A stretch of 64,000 nt of DNA from Diplonema japonicum (Eukaryota > Euglenozoa > Diplonemea > Diplonemida > Diplonemidae): NCBI GenBank assembly GCA_964019335.1, contig OZ025686.1, forward strand, positions 248,001 through 312,000, written 5' to 3'. The translations under genes and the position numbers were made by a program. Numbering within the stretch: the first letter of the stretch is position 1; every line of letters starts with the position of its first letter. Below, in pieces: positions 10,004-21,600 of the stretch. Below the pieces are notes generated by a model. The model saw nothing but the letters and a program-made list of their open reading frames with translations. It had not been told where the DNA came from and ran no database searches.

Positions 10004-10585
10004 CTACATCCCTTCATTTCCCCTGGGCACAACGATGGAAGCATCGAACTCAATGGTGAACAGCAGCATCGTGGGCGGAGTTCCAAAGTGTATCGAGTGG
10101 CGGTACGGTACACTGTGCACCGAGTGCTCCGCCATAGACTCCCGTTTATGCCTTTTCAGAACAGGGTGGAGAACTGACGAAGGGATCGGATTTGTCGATG
10201 ACGTGACTGGGATATCCTTCGCTGCGATCTTGTGGCATATCGATGCTGTCATGGGGGTCTGGTCCTCACCTACAGCCGACGCCGCCACATAGGCGGAGGG
10301 AATATCACCAGTTTCACCAAGTATCATGAAAAAGTACCCTGTCCTGAACTGATGCAGTTGCAGCCGGAAGGAGAAATCAGGTTCTCTCACCACATCGCTG
10401 ACCATAGCACAGGAGACGGTCTTCTGCCCCGGCCATTCTTCAACAAGCCATCTCCATTTTCCAGGTTCTTGTTGTACCACTTCTGGTACCTCGGCTCCGT
10501 CAAGCTCCTCTTCCCCGTGTAGAAGAACCCAACCCTTGTCTTTGTGGTTTTCTGGTTCGACATGCTTCGCAACTCGGCATCCCAT
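10004..10585 (-). CDS. Unknown protein with N-terminal Met-Gly-Cys acylation motif
   Basis: 193 residues with an ATG start at 10585. The N-terminus MGCRVAKHVEPE has Gly2 and Cys3, the arrangement used for dual myristoylation and palmitoylation of inner-membrane-leaflet or flagellar-membrane proteins. The rest is soluble, with mixed alpha/beta composition (WRWLVEEWPGQKTVSCAMV; FRLQLHQFRTGYFFMILGE) and no domain I recognise. It starts 80 bp downstream of the CDK gene's stop, so the two are close neighbours in the array. Confidence 0.7.
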   Translation of the reverse strand: MGCRVAKHVEPENHKDKGWVLLHGEEELDGAEVPEVVQQEPGKWRWLVEEWPGQKTVSCAMVSDVVREPDFSFRLQLHQFRTGYFFMILGETGDIPSAYVAASAVGEDQTPMTASICHKIAAKDIPVTSSTNPIPSSVLHPVLKRHKRESMAEHSVHSVPYRHSIHFGTPPTMLLFTIEFDASIVVPRGNEGM

Positions 10586-10665
10586 CGTGTATCTGTTGCT
10601 CTTGAAGGGAGAGAGAGAGAGAGAGGGGGGGGAGGGGGAAAAAAAAAAGGAGGGGAAGAATAGTC

Positions 10666-11118
10666 TTACTTCACCTTTACAAACACCTTCTGTGTCACGC
10701 CGGGAGCGGACTCTTGTTGTTGTACATTCCCGGGGGTCGGGTTGACCCCGCTGCCGCTGCCACCACCACCGCTATTCCGAGCTTTATTAGCAGGGTCTAT
10801 TCTTGGGCGTTTCCGTCTTTAGTTAAGTTTTTTTTTTTTTTTTCGGAAGGGGGATACCTTCTTTCGTCGTCCCTCCTGTCTCCCTTGTTGGCTGTGCCTT
10901 GTGTTCCCTTCCCCTGGCCTCCTTTCCCCGTGCTGGTTCCCTTTCCGAAGAAATTCTGTTTTTTTTTTTAAATTGAAAATGGTTATGCGTTACCTGTTTT
11001 ATTTTTTTTTTTATATACCTGTGGATGATACCCACCCTTCCCGTCTCCTTTGTCGCCTGACGCTGCTTTGCCTCCAAGGAGGCTCTGTATAGGGGATTTT
11101 TTTTTTTAAAAAACAAGA

Positions 11119-11158
<40 letters not shown>

Positions 11159-12515
11159 AGAAGAAGCAAACCTGAGGGTTTGCGCCTTTCCCGCCCTTGT
11201 CCCGCCGGGGTTGGTGCTGATGAAGGATATGCGGTCGGTGTTGTTGCTGTTTCCGCGTTTTGTGGAAGTGGTCCTTGACCTGCCACTCGTGACAGGAAGG
11301 CCAGTTGGGGATCTCAAGCGGGATCGGGTCGGTGAGGTTTCTATTGACCCTCTTCCCGTCACCATCCATGAAAAAATAACTGTCCTCCAGGCAGTTCAAT
11401 GCGGTGGGTCGGTCACTAGGATTCAACGCAAGCATATTGTCAATAAGGCTAACAGCGGCAGGGGGTATCCCCCGCTTCTGTGCATCAAGCAGCCCTTTAC
11501 GCTTCTCGCGTGTTCTGTTGACAAGGTAATCGCTTAAACACCGCTTCCGGTCCCCCCGAATAGTGCTGTACCCTTTAAGTTGAGAAACTCTGGGCCAGTT
11601 GGTCTCGTTGGGTGTACCACAGATATCCATGATGAGGTTCAACTGCTCGGTCTCATCACGGCCTCGGAAGAAGGTTTCACCAAGGTACATCTCGGCAAGT
11701 AAACACCCAGCACTCCAAATATCGATCGAGTAATTATAAGCACCTCCCAGGAGCAGTTCAGGCGGTCTATACCACATTGTTACCACGTTGGGTGTGACAC
11801 GGTCACCTGGCGAAATTTCTCTGGAAAGCCCGAAATCGCATATTTTCGCGATTCCCCGATTGCTTATTAAGACATTTGAGGCTTTGAGGTCACGGTGTAC
11901 AATTCCTGGTAAATGCAATGCGTACAGTCCTTTGAGGATCTGGTAGAAGAGGGTTAGGATGTGCCTTGCTGGGAGGCGGAACCCGCTCATTAAAATCCCC
12001 GCGAGGTCGTATTCTAGGTATTCAAAGGCAAGAACCGCCACGATGCTTTTCTTGTTGTCCGCACCCGCTTCTTCCGCGAGAACAATGTCGGTGAGGGACG
12101 CTAGATTTTCGTGTTTTTTCACGTTGGAAGCGATTTGAATTTCTCGAACAGATGTTAATGGAAAGCCTTCCTGAACGTGGTCGATTTTCATTTTTTTCAG
12201 GGCGTAGAGCTTTTCGTTTGTCTTATGTTTCGCTAGGTAAACGCTGCCGTAGGCTCCCTCACCGACTTTGTTCAGTTCTTGATATGTGTCTTTGTAATTT
12301 TTTATGTATTCCAAAGACAGCGGGGGGAAGCTGAAATCCAACACGGGTGCATGAGATCGAACTGGTTCTGGTGATTTTACCGTCTTCACCGGAACCACAG
12401 TCGAAGCCCTTTCCTCTTCCTCTTCGGCATTGCCCAGCAATGTGCTCACTCCTCCTTCTGCTAATGTGCTCAGCGCCATACTTCCAACACTGCTGTTGCT
12501 GCATTCTTCTTGCAT
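10666..12515 (-). CDS. CDK9/12-type cyclin-dependent kinase with Gly-rich tail, three introns
   Basis: Exons 10666-10801, 10858-10955, 11019-11084 and 11172-12515, all joins in frame. ATG at 12515, shortly after a TACAG that could be the trans-splice site. Kinase motifs: GEGAYGSVYLA, a PSTAIRE-like PLTSVRE, HRDLKASN, DFGLS and VTMWYRPPELLLG. The features ICGTPNETNWP, MLALNPSDRP and a post-kinase CHEWQVKDHFHKTRKQ resemble CDK9/CDK12 (and trypanosome CRK9), which phosphorylate the RNA polymerase II CTD or regulate trans-splicing. Introns are 56, 63 and 87 bp, the last mostly poly-T. The three small 3' exons encode a Gly/Lys/Gln-rich tail ending VFVKVK that simple frame reading misses. The activation-loop Thr is in DRVTPNVVTMW. 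Confidence 0.9.
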
Positions 12516-12864
12516 GTCTTGCTGTACCCCTTTTTTTGTAGTGATTGACAATTATGGAAGGATGAAAAAAAAATGAAAAGGTTGTAATCAACAAGCACCG
12601 ATAATTCGAAGGGGGGGGGGGGGGGGTGGAGGGGAGATGTTTTTTCTTTTTTTTTCGTGGAAATGAAGGTCGGGTGGGGGGGGGGGGGGGGGGTTGTTAA
12701 TAGGTTTTTTTTTCCTTTTTTTTCATCCTGAATGAGAAATGTTTCCGGGGCTTTTTTTGGGGGGGGTTTCCTTCTTTTTTTTTTCTAAACAAGGGGAAAT
12801 AAAAAAAGAAGTTTGGATCGGATCCTTTTTTTTTTTTTTCCTTTTTCTTCTTTTTTCTTACTAC

Positions 12865-12895
<31 letters not shown>

Positions 12896-15049
12896 AAAAA
12901 TATTTTCTATTCATCCCAGCTACTCACTAAGCGACACGGCAGAGCAGGAAAAAAAAAGAATTTTTTTCCCCGCTGCTTAATAAAAAGGGGGGGGGGTGCA
13001 GTAAAAAAACAAGAAAGCTAATCATCTTCAAGCACGAGTGACTAAGGGATGTAAGGGGGAGAGGGATAAGAAAATATCGGAAAAAAAAAAAAAAAAAAAA
13101 AAAAAAAGGTGGAAACAGGGTCGCGCTCTATTCAACTGTTACCAGGTACTTAAAAAAGCCCCCATTGACTGACCATTGAGGACATGTGTTTCCACAAGGC
13201 GTGGGGGGAGGGGGAAACCGAAAGGGGTGTTTACTTTTTTTTTTTTTGTTGCAGACTTTGATTTCTGGGAGTGGCTGATGTGATGTCACAGTGAAAGGTC
13301 TACCAAGGTTAATGGTTGAAATTAAAAATAAAAAAAAAAAGGAAAACCCTTTAGAGTATATTTCTCACTTTTTTTTCGCACAATGAAAGTAAAAGGGGAG
13401 GGGGGGGGGGGGGGGGAGAGAAATCTTTATATATGAGTTAAAGGAAGTCTTTGTGAGACGCCCCCTTGTTCTCATCTTCTACCTGCACCTATCCCCTTTC
13501 AGCAGCGGTTGGAATCTTTTGTGTAAGCACTTTACCTCCCCCTGGAGGTCTGGTGCATGGGGTAAAATACTACTTATTATTTTACCAATGACCCAATACT
13601 TGTGTGTCTAACTATAGATCACTCGGTAGTAAATAAGACCTTTTTTTTTGATCCTCCCTTTTGTCATATCTTTTTTTTTTAGTGCAGTACTTTTTTTCTT
13701 TTCTTTTTTTTGAAGCCCCCTCGTGAAGAGAATGACGTAGGAATGGGTAAAAGAAATAAAAAATAAATAAAATAAAAAAAAGAGAGCACAAACAAAAAAA
13801 AATATCCACTCCTCCTCCATTCAAAGAGTTTTTAGCAGCTTTGCTAAAATGGAGGAGGGAAGGGGGGGGGGGGGGGGGAGGGGGGATCACGAAAAACTTT
13901 AAACTTTATTCTTCTTTCAAAGTTAGGCTCTACTTCTCTTCACTCCCTCCCCCCCCCCCCCACCCCGCCTTTTTTTAGAAAAAAAAGAAGAAAAAGAACA
14001 AAACCTTAAACGGAACAATTAAAAGAAAACTCTGGAAGTGGAGAGGGAGAAGTGGAAATAAAACCCTAAATGAGGGTACGGTACCGGAGAGGGGGAGGGT
14101 GGGTTTTGCATTGTAACAAGTACTCTCAGTTTCTTGCAAAGAACAACAATTTTTTTTCTTCTTCTTCTTTTTTTTTTTTTGGAATGTAATATTTGTCAAT
14201 TCTCATCTATATTTGTCACTTTCAAAAAAGAAATGTTTTCAGTTGTACTTTTTGTGACGAAATAACAGAAAATTGACCATATTTATATTGAGTAGTAAAT
14301 GCCTCCCAGCATTGTTTCTTTTCATTTTTTAAAAAAAAAAAATTTTTTTAGATGTGCCTGTGTGGCATACCCAATCTTTAACCATCTAACAACTAGGAGC
14401 TTGGGTCAAAAAAAAAAATTAAATAGCCTAGGACTATCTTGGTCAAATAAAGTCCGTTTGGCACACGGTTTAAAAAAAAAAGTTATAGCTTGACAGAATA
14501 TTTGTTGACTAGATGTAAGTATTCCTGTACCCTCTGCCGTTTTTTTTTTTCTCCTCTCTTTTTTTTTGCGGGGAAGATAAAACCAAGTGACAGATAACCC
14601 TCAAAGGTTGAATCTGCGGGGGGGGTGGAGTGGGGGGAGAAGCAAAACAGTTCTTCTTTCCCCCCTCCCTCTTTTTTTTTTCCTCCTTTTTTTTTCCCCC
14701 TTCCTCTCCACGTTTTTTTTTTTTTTTTTTTTTTTTTTTTCCGTGGTGAATTTTTTTTACACTTGAAAAAAGAATCACTATGATGTGGGAGAAGTGTATT
14801 TTCTTTTCCCGCACCCCCCCCCCCCCCCCTCCCTGGAATGATAATTCCCAGTTCTCAAGACTATAGCTCATAATCCCTACTGTGGTATGAGAGCTTCCAC
14901 ACATTTTCAACGTGCCCTATGCAAACCACTTTTGCTAGAGATATGAAGCATGAACACGAAAAAAGAAAAAAAAAAAACTCGATAAATTTTTCAGTGTGCA
15001 TGGGGGGTGCTCACTGTTCAGGAAGAAATCGTCGGGGTCGTCTGGCCTT
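12516..15049. other. Long intergenic region without recognisable gene
   Basis: About 2.5 kb of homopolymers with islands of ordinary sequence at about 13240-13330, 13430-13620, 14200-14510 and 14830-14960. Neither strand shows a convincing exon. The island at 13490-13620 has two adjacent hairpins (see findings). Confidence 0.6.
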
Positions 15050-15253
15050 TCAGATCGTGCTGAGCATTTCCGTGAGCAGGCCTATGAGTGACCGGCGGGT
15101 GTCTGTGTGAGTTCCTTTTGTCGTGACGGAAGTTTTCTTCTTACCATCGTACCACCGTAGGCATCTAAGCCACTTGAGACGTTGTTCCCTGAAGAAAGAA
15201 AAAAGTTAGAAAAAAAAAAATAATGTTGGTACAGGCCGGAAGTAAAACTGGGG

Positions 15254-15291
<38 letters not shown>

Positions 15292-15455
15292 CCATCGATG
15301 CGAAGAGTAGGCCCAACTACTATTTCTTTTCTCAATGCGAGGAATATGCATACACCCCTTCTCGTATCCTGAGCGAATCGCTTTAAAAAAAAAAAAAAAA
15401 AACCTTTTTTTTTTCTTTTGTTAGCTTTGTGCACACTAGCACTTTTTTTTAGCAA
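15050..15455 (-). CDS. Possible small multi-exon gene, start not found
   Basis: Just downstream of the phosphatase gene, sense-strand pieces join in one frame through introns of the local type: a Lys-rich piece near 15400-15455, SDSLRIREG near 15360-15385, PSFTSGL near 15235-15256, then EQRLKWLRCLRWYD from an acceptor TTTCTTCAG near 15187, and finally TRRSLIGLLTEMLSTI ending at TGA 15050-15052. A GTAAGAAG donor after WYDG could remove 45-50 bp. No ATG in the composite frame is found, so it may be spurious or begin in an unseen exon. No homology recognised. Confidence 0.3.
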
Positions 15456-15578
15456 CCTGACAAAAATAAACCCCCTCCCCTTACCCTGTTATATCCCTGT
15501 TGTTAATTTCCTTTTTTTTTCGTTAAGGTGTCATCTCCCCTTCCCCCCCCCCCCCCCCCCCAACACCCCCCCCTTTTT

Positions 15579-16473
15579 TTAGAATCCGTTCTGAGGTTGC
15601 CGGCTTGATAAGTATGCCTCAAGTACTTCATAAATTGAGCTGGAAAAAAAAAGATTTTTTTTTCTTTCCCTATTTATCTTTTTTATCATACTTGGTAGAT
15701 GCAAGTTCTTCAAGAAGCGGGAAAAAATCCTTCAACTCGGTGTCGCTCTGATCATCAAACCACGATGTACATGGGAGCGCGTTGTGGGGCTGCAGATATA
15801 TATATATATATTTTTTCTTTTCCTTTCCCACCCCCCCCCCCCCCTAAAAAAATACCTGAAACAAATAAGCTACAGGGCTGTTATCTATTATGACAGTTTT
15901 TTCCAAAGGACGTCCTATAAGTGACAGGTCCTTGACATAAGCCCCGTTGGTGTGAGAACAGTGTTCCCTGAACAGTCGGTGCTCGCCCATTAACCTCCTC
16001 CCAGGGTCCAGCAGGTCGAGAAGCGGGTCCGCATACTTACTCAACGAAGCTGTGAAAATGGCGACCTCGAACATATTCTGAATCTTGGCCATGAATTCGT
16101 CAAGGTAAGGCCGTTTCTTTACGTAAACATGGTAAATAGTCCCATCTATCTCTATGGGGAGAACTGCATTTGCGTTTGGAACCGGTTTGAATGATGAGTG
16201 TACAAGCGTTTCGTCAAGATCCAGAACCAAGAGGTTCTTACTTCTCATCTCAGGCGCGGCAATGGGTAGCAGGTGGTGGTGTTTGGTCGCGTCAACTGGA
16301 CTTAAGTTGTATCCGGCCGCCTTGCTGGCCACGGGTTTCACCTGCCCCACCGTGTCCCGGCTGGCTTGCGTCAGAAGCGACGAAACCGGTGCCTTGTCGT
16401 CGTCCTTCTGCTCCCGATTTTCTTTAAACCGTTTGAAAAACCCCTTCACATTCGCCTTCTTGGTGTCCGACAT
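15579..16473 (-). CDS. SCP/FCP1-family CTD-like phosphatase
   Basis: Exons 15579-15639, 15692-15789 and 15856-16473 (258 residues), ATG at 16473. The catalytic signature LVLDLDETLVHSS contains the DxDxT motif of HAD-type FCP/SCP phosphatases, where the first Asp is the nucleophile. It is followed by VKKRPYLDEFMAKI, FEVAIFTASLSKYADPLLD and KTVIIDNSPVAYLFQ. Splicing the 66-bp intron (poly-G/C with a TA repeat before CTGCAG) adds PHNALPCTSWFDDQSDTEL, the conserved WFDD block of the family; the 52-bp intron then adds the terminal helix. These enzymes dephosphorylate Ser of the polymerase II CTD or, in the Dullard/Nem1 branch, lipin. The N-terminal 90 residues are basic and disordered. No membrane anchor seen. 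Confidence 0.93.
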
Positions 16474-16633
16474 TCTGCTTTTTTTTTTTCTTCTTTTTTT
16501 TTTTTTTACCCTTCTTTTCTCCCCCCCTCCCTTTTTTTTTGATGAACATTTTTTTTTTTCCTCCCCCAAAAAATTTTCTTAAAAAAAATAAAAATAAAAA
16601 ACACAAGCTCTCATTCCTATCCATAATACAAAT

Positions 16634-16673
<40 letters not shown>

Positions 16674-16680
16674 AAAGGCC

Positions 16681-17655
16681 CCCCCCGAATAATCCCTTTA
16701 TTTGGGCAGTGGAGGGGGGGTGTTAGGGCTCCAAAAAAAAAAGAATTATTTGGAATACACTTATTTGGGTTGTACTTATTTGGGCTGGGTCGCCTGCCAC
16801 ATGGAAAGCAGGGAGCGGGGCTTAGAGCACTTCGGAAATCTTAACATGCCAAATCGTGCCATGATTTTTTTCATGCCCTTTTTTTTTCCAAGGGAAATTT
16901 TAAAACAGTTTTTCTCCCAGGCTGTGGAGAACCCACAAACGTTGCAGACAGACCAGGCGCTACTTTTCCTTTTCAATCGATTGTTATATTTGTACTTATA
17001 AAATATAGCGTGCACGATGGCACTGATCAAGCGACTGGCACCTTCCGAAGAAGGGCCTCCCACGTCCGCCGGGTTGAGCAGAGGATGCCCCGGGGCGGCC
17101 GTTCCAGTCTGATCATGTCGCACTATAATATATTTCTCATCTTCTAGAAGAAAATGGGGTTTTTGCCCTCGTAGCTCGCCGGGCCAGCACTCTTACTTGC
17201 GTAAGCAGCCTCACAATACTGCCAGTGGGCTACGGCACAGCTTTGGGATCTTGCTCAATCTGGCGTTAAGAAAAATAGTCCCCCACAATAACCCCCAGGT
17301 GCTAACCCCCGTGGTCCCTGTTCAAAATGCAAAAGAATTGCTCGTAAGTGCCCAAAAAGTGCCCAAAACCAGGCGGAAATCGAGTTTTTGGTCAAAAAAG
17401 GGTGTATACACGGGTTAGGTCGGCTAGTACCCTAAAGGGGTGTATACACGGGTTAAGGCGGCTAGTACCCTGCACAGGCGTGACTGACGGCCCGTTGCAC
17501 GACTTACCATGTGACCCCCTCACCCCCCGGTCCCCCCAAAAAAAAAGAAAGGGGTCGGGAATTATTTGGGAAATTTGGAGCGGAAAAATCCCCAAAAAAA
17601 AAAAAGAATTATTTGGGAAAAAACACATTATTTGGGAGGGAATTATTCGCCCCCC
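16681..17655. mobile_element. Candidate terminal-inverted-repeat element
   Basis: CGAATAATCCC at 16686-16696 and its near inverse GGGAATTATTCG at 17638-17649 bound about 960 bp unlike the surrounding spacers. Both ends abut C runs, and both termini carry clusters of a TTATTTGGG motif (near 16697, 16743, 16763 and 16774 on the left; 17563, 17608 and 17630 on the right). The interior is of ordinary complexity, has no credible protein and holds a duplicated 33-bp unit. The right edge lies about 10 bp past the stop of the 17659-18444 gene. A MITE or other non-autonomous DNA transposon is the best guess. No target-site duplication could be defined because of the C runs. Confidence 0.4.
17401..17471 (+). 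repeat. Direct repeat pair, 33 bp each
   Basis: Copies at 17401-17433 and 17439-17471 begin GGTGTATACACGGGTTA and end CGGCTAGTACCCT, with two mismatches and a 5-bp spacer. Each holds the palindrome GTGTATACAC. They sit inside the candidate inverted-repeat element. Confidence 0.85.
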
Positions 17656-17658
17656 CCT

Positions 17659-18444
17659 TTACAAGTGTTTCGAGCGTTGTGTAGGGTCAAGCCGTCTGCC
17701 CTGCAAACCAGGTCTGCTGGGTAAGGGTTTCAGAGTGGTGATGAGGGTTCGCAGTTGGGAGGTGTCTGCAGCTTGCGTGCTTTGCATGGTGGAGAGGTGC
17801 CGTGTCCGTTCTTGAATAGAGTGCAAGGAGGCTATCCGGACACGGGCTTCTTGATGAAGTGTGATGACAGACTCACGCAGAGCACGAACTTCTGAAAAGA
17901 TGTTGCACCCAATGCGTGCGGCCACACGGTGCACAATGTCGTCTTCAGAGTACACAGGGGGGCTGTCTGCTATCTCCTTCACGTCTCCCTTGCAGTCCAC
18001 CATCAGCGATGTATTACGCCCCACCTCTTTGATCACCTCGCTGGCTATCATCAGCAAGTCTTCGTTCAGGCCTCGGTGCCTGTGCGCCATCTTTTCTAAG
18101 GTTTCGTTTGCCATTTTTATACAGTCCTCCGGTCCTTCCCGTAACACCATTCCTTCGATAGACCTGGTGCTTTGTGGTCTTGACCTCAACGGGCTCATCG
18201 CCCGTAGGTCGTGTTCCCTCTCCACTTCGTTCAGTCTTCGTTCCGCGATGCCCGCTACCTCTTTCGCTGTCATATCCACGCTGACCCCTGTTCTGTACAC
18301 TTCAGGTGCTCCTGATATGAACCGCTGGCTCACCTTCAGTCCAGGGGCAGGGCTTGTTGATCGAGCCTTCCCTTCGGTGGGGCACCATGTCTTCAGCAGC
18401 TCTTCGCCTTTTGCTAAGACGTCGCTGAGGCTTCGCCCGCTCAT
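17659..18444 (-). CDS. Unknown helical protein
   Basis: 261 residues, ATG at 18444 (MSGRSLSDVLAKGEELL). About 110 residues of Ser/Pro/Arg-rich N-terminus are followed by a helical, probably coiled-coil region (about 110-235: KMANETLEKMAHRHRGLNED; FSEVRALRESVITLHQEARV) and a basic Pro-rich tail (KPLPSRPGLQGRRLD). No domain recognised. The stop codon is about 10 bp from the edge of the candidate mobile element, so the C-terminus could have been altered by that insertion. Confidence 0.7.
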   Translation of the reverse strand: MSGRSLSDVLAKGEELLKTWCPTEGKARSTSPAPGLKVSQRFISGAPEVYRTGVSVDMTAKEVAGIAERRLNEVEREHDLRAMSPLRSRPQSTRSIEGMVLREGPEDCIKMANETLEKMAHRHRGLNEDLLMIASEVIKEVGRNTSLMVDCKGDVKEIADSPPVYSEDDIVHRVAARIGCNIFSEVRALRESVITLHQEARVRIASLHSIQERTRHLSTMQSTQAADTSQLRTLITTLKPLPSRPGLQGRRLDPTQRSKHL

Positions 18445-18641
18445 TTTGCTGTCTTTTCCCCCAACTTTTTTTTTTTTTTTTTTTTTTTTTTTGGGGTGCT
18501 AAAGTAAGAAATAAACACGACTTTAAAACAAGCGTCAGGAAATAATTTTTTAAAAATTGAAACAGAATCTAAAAAAAAAAAAAAAAAAGGCCGCGGAAGC
18601 TGAGCAAAGAAAAGAAAAAGGGGGGGTTAAAGAGAAAGTTG

Positions 18642-21600
18642 TTACGGCAACGGTTCGAGAACGGCAGCTGCAGATGCCAGGGAAAGAGTGTCCGGGTTGG
18701 CCTTGGCGGGAAGTGGAAGGGTGATGACCGGGTGAAGGCGGTTGGAAGTACGGTACAAAGGACAGACCCAGACTTTAGAGCTGTGACTGGTGGCTACACG
18801 AAGCGTAACGACAGGGAAAAGGGGCTGGGGGTCCGTGAGGAGAGGCTGCTCAATGGCAAGACTAGTAGCGTTCCACCTACACAGGAGAAGCCTGATCCCC
18901 CACACGTGCAGCCCACTTCTCGCAGGCGTGTCAAAGCGTTCCGTAGGCTTCTTCGCCACCTCAGCAGTGAAGACAGCATTCTCCAAAGTAAGCATATTTG
19001 AGGTGTCCCCCTTCACAGCCTCTAGCGTGATGTACGTAAGGAAAGACTTCGGACGGAGCAGCAGGTGAAGCATCACTACTGCAGGGTTCATGGGGTTCTC
19101 GGCCCATTCCCTGATGTACGCCTCGCGTTTCAGGTATAAAGCAAACCAGCTCCCGAGCGGAAGGTTGCTTGGGAAGCCCATCCAAGACCACCTCTCAGGT
19201 ACTGTCATCGTGTCTAGCATGTCAACAGACGATGCGGTCAGGTCGCTGCGGAGTATTGACGTTAGCTGTGTGACCATCTTAGCTTCGTAGTGCCATGCTT
19301 GGAACGTCAAAGGCGACATGTCGGTGGAGCGGACCTTATCGGGTATTGTTGACAAGTCGATGTCAGGCGGAACCTGCGACAGCAGGACGCTCTGCTCCAA
19401 CGGTAGAACCCCGTTGCCTCCGCAGCCTTCTGTCGTGGATAGTCTCACCAAGGCCGAGCAAAGGCTGACCGCCTTGTCCTGCTGCTGAAGCATCCCTGCT
19501 GCTAACGACAACCCGGCCAAACCGATGTCATCTGCAAAACCCCACTCCACGCTGTCGATGCAGTGTGCGACGTCTTGCGTCGAGGAGCTGCCTGTGATGA
19601 GCACCCCGTTGAAGTCGGTTCGCTGCATGTTATCCTTCTTCAGAATGTCCCGTCCGAGCAATGTCAAGATCTTTGCGTCCTCCGTGCAGCTCACATGCGC
19701 GCCGTACACCAAGTCCACTATCGAGTGCTGTATGTCGCTCCACTTCAGCTCGTCGCCAGTGGAGAGCCACATCTCGATGAGACCCTGGACGGCTTTAAGA
19801 TCGCCATTCCCAAAGCTGTACGGAGAGTTGACGAAGCCATTCGAGCCGTAGGTGTTCCTCTGCAAGCAGATGGAATGGAGATACGTTGCGAGGAAGAGAA
19901 GCAGCTTGAATTCAGAATGACGCTGTACTGTGGTGGGGATTGCGGACGTATGTTGCCAGGAGTGTTGAAGGATGGTCTTGATGGTGCATGACGTGTCTGT
20001 TGTCACCTTTCGTGAGTGCCTGCGGATGGAGACTGGTATGTCGCCCGCCCTGTTCCCATCGGCGGACATTACCAACATGAACCTTGTGTGCAATGTTGAG
20101 GACAGTATCGATGCTAGTCTTGACCTGTGGTGCTTGAACAGGTGCACGCCTTCTGTCACGCACCATCCTCCCCTCTTAGCGGACTTCTCGAGGATATCCA
20201 TCGCCTCGTCCTCGTGCAGGTCGATGTTCAGCAAGTTCCCTGTTGAAATCTTTGAATGTGCACTGTACACTGCGTTGTAGATGTCATGCCCACCAGACGT
20301 CCATACCAGGAGGCTCTGCGCCCCGCCGTCTTGCACGATCTTCGGTACATCAGGGGGAGCTGGTGTCACGTACGCCTTCCCGATGTTTGCCTCGATGAAC
20401 AACTCCATCGCCCTCGGCAGTCTGTCCGGCCGCAAGCATTTTACAATAAGAAGTTTTGAAAACTGGTCCAACGCCTGCCATTCTCCAGGGATTGAGTCTT
20501 CTTCAGGCGTCATGTGATGGTACCATTGGTACCACCTTGCATGCGTGGCCAAGTCCATCGTGAGGCCCTTGAAACTTTGCAGGCGGTCCTCCAGAACCAA
20601 GCAAGTGGTCCATTTGTCTTCCGGGAGCCACGGGAGGGGGTTGTGGACCGTCTTCTTGCAGCACCCGGGGCCGTTGAACAACACGTCGCAGAGATCAGGC
20701 TGCACGACACGCGGTTGTTCTTCTCGAAGAACCGCAAGGCACAGCGACGTGGCTAGGGTGAGGCAGTCATGCTGTCTTAAGGCAGCGGCTAAGTGTTGGA
20801 AGACCTCCTCAACAGCCACCGCGGACAGCTCGTTGGCAAGCATGGCGATCATGTCGTCAGCCATGCCCTTGGAGTATGCCTCGAAGGCGTCGCATTCTTC
20901 TTCTTGACGTTTCACTGCATCCGACAAGGCACTCTTGAACACCTTGATGAACGAGGTCAGTGAGAATGCATACATAGGATTCAGTTTCTCTAGCATCTGC
21001 ACCTGCAAAAACAGCAAAGCACCGCGCTTTGTCGCTGGCCTGTATCTGTCTCTTGTGGCAGCAAGGTCTTTTTGAGCTTCTTGTGACTGTTTCAGCGCTG
21101 ACTCCATACGCGACGTGTTCAGTTTCATCGTTTTTAATGCAGACACCAACTCCGGGTTGTCCAGTAGCTCTCCCTCTGCTGTGCTCAGCGTGAGCAGCAG
21201 TATTCCGTCCGCCTCCTGCATGTCTATTGTTCTCTGGTTTGCTTCCCTTACAAGCGCCACTCTCTTCTTCTCCAGCTCGGGCGAAGCGATGTCAACCACA
21301 GCACCCAGCAGCATCTCCTCAAGACCCTCCTTCGCAACCTCGAAGTTCGCAATCGAGAACAGTGACACCACCTTATCGGGGAGCGAGTCGCCCAGCAACT
21401 GCGTCGAGCAGTACAGCTTGAAGTTCTTTCCCAACACGTACCTTGTTCCGTCGATCACGACAGTGCGCGAGATGATGTTCTCAAGCACCTCGACGAGCAC
21501 AGGGTGCAAGGTGGGGGACAGGTGTTTGATGAGCAGCTGCTTGTCATCCTTTATACAGGACACTATGCACTTAGTTAGTTGCGACGGCTCGCACCAGTTA

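Noticed and set aside
11019-11365. 180-codon minus-strand frame overlapping the CDK 3' end
   Set aside because: It is in a different frame from the kinase exons and crosses their introns; the spliced tail fits better.
16776-17123. 115-codon minus-strand frame inside the candidate mobile element
   Set aside because: Composition and absence of domains suggest chance; it overlaps the element's non-coding interior.
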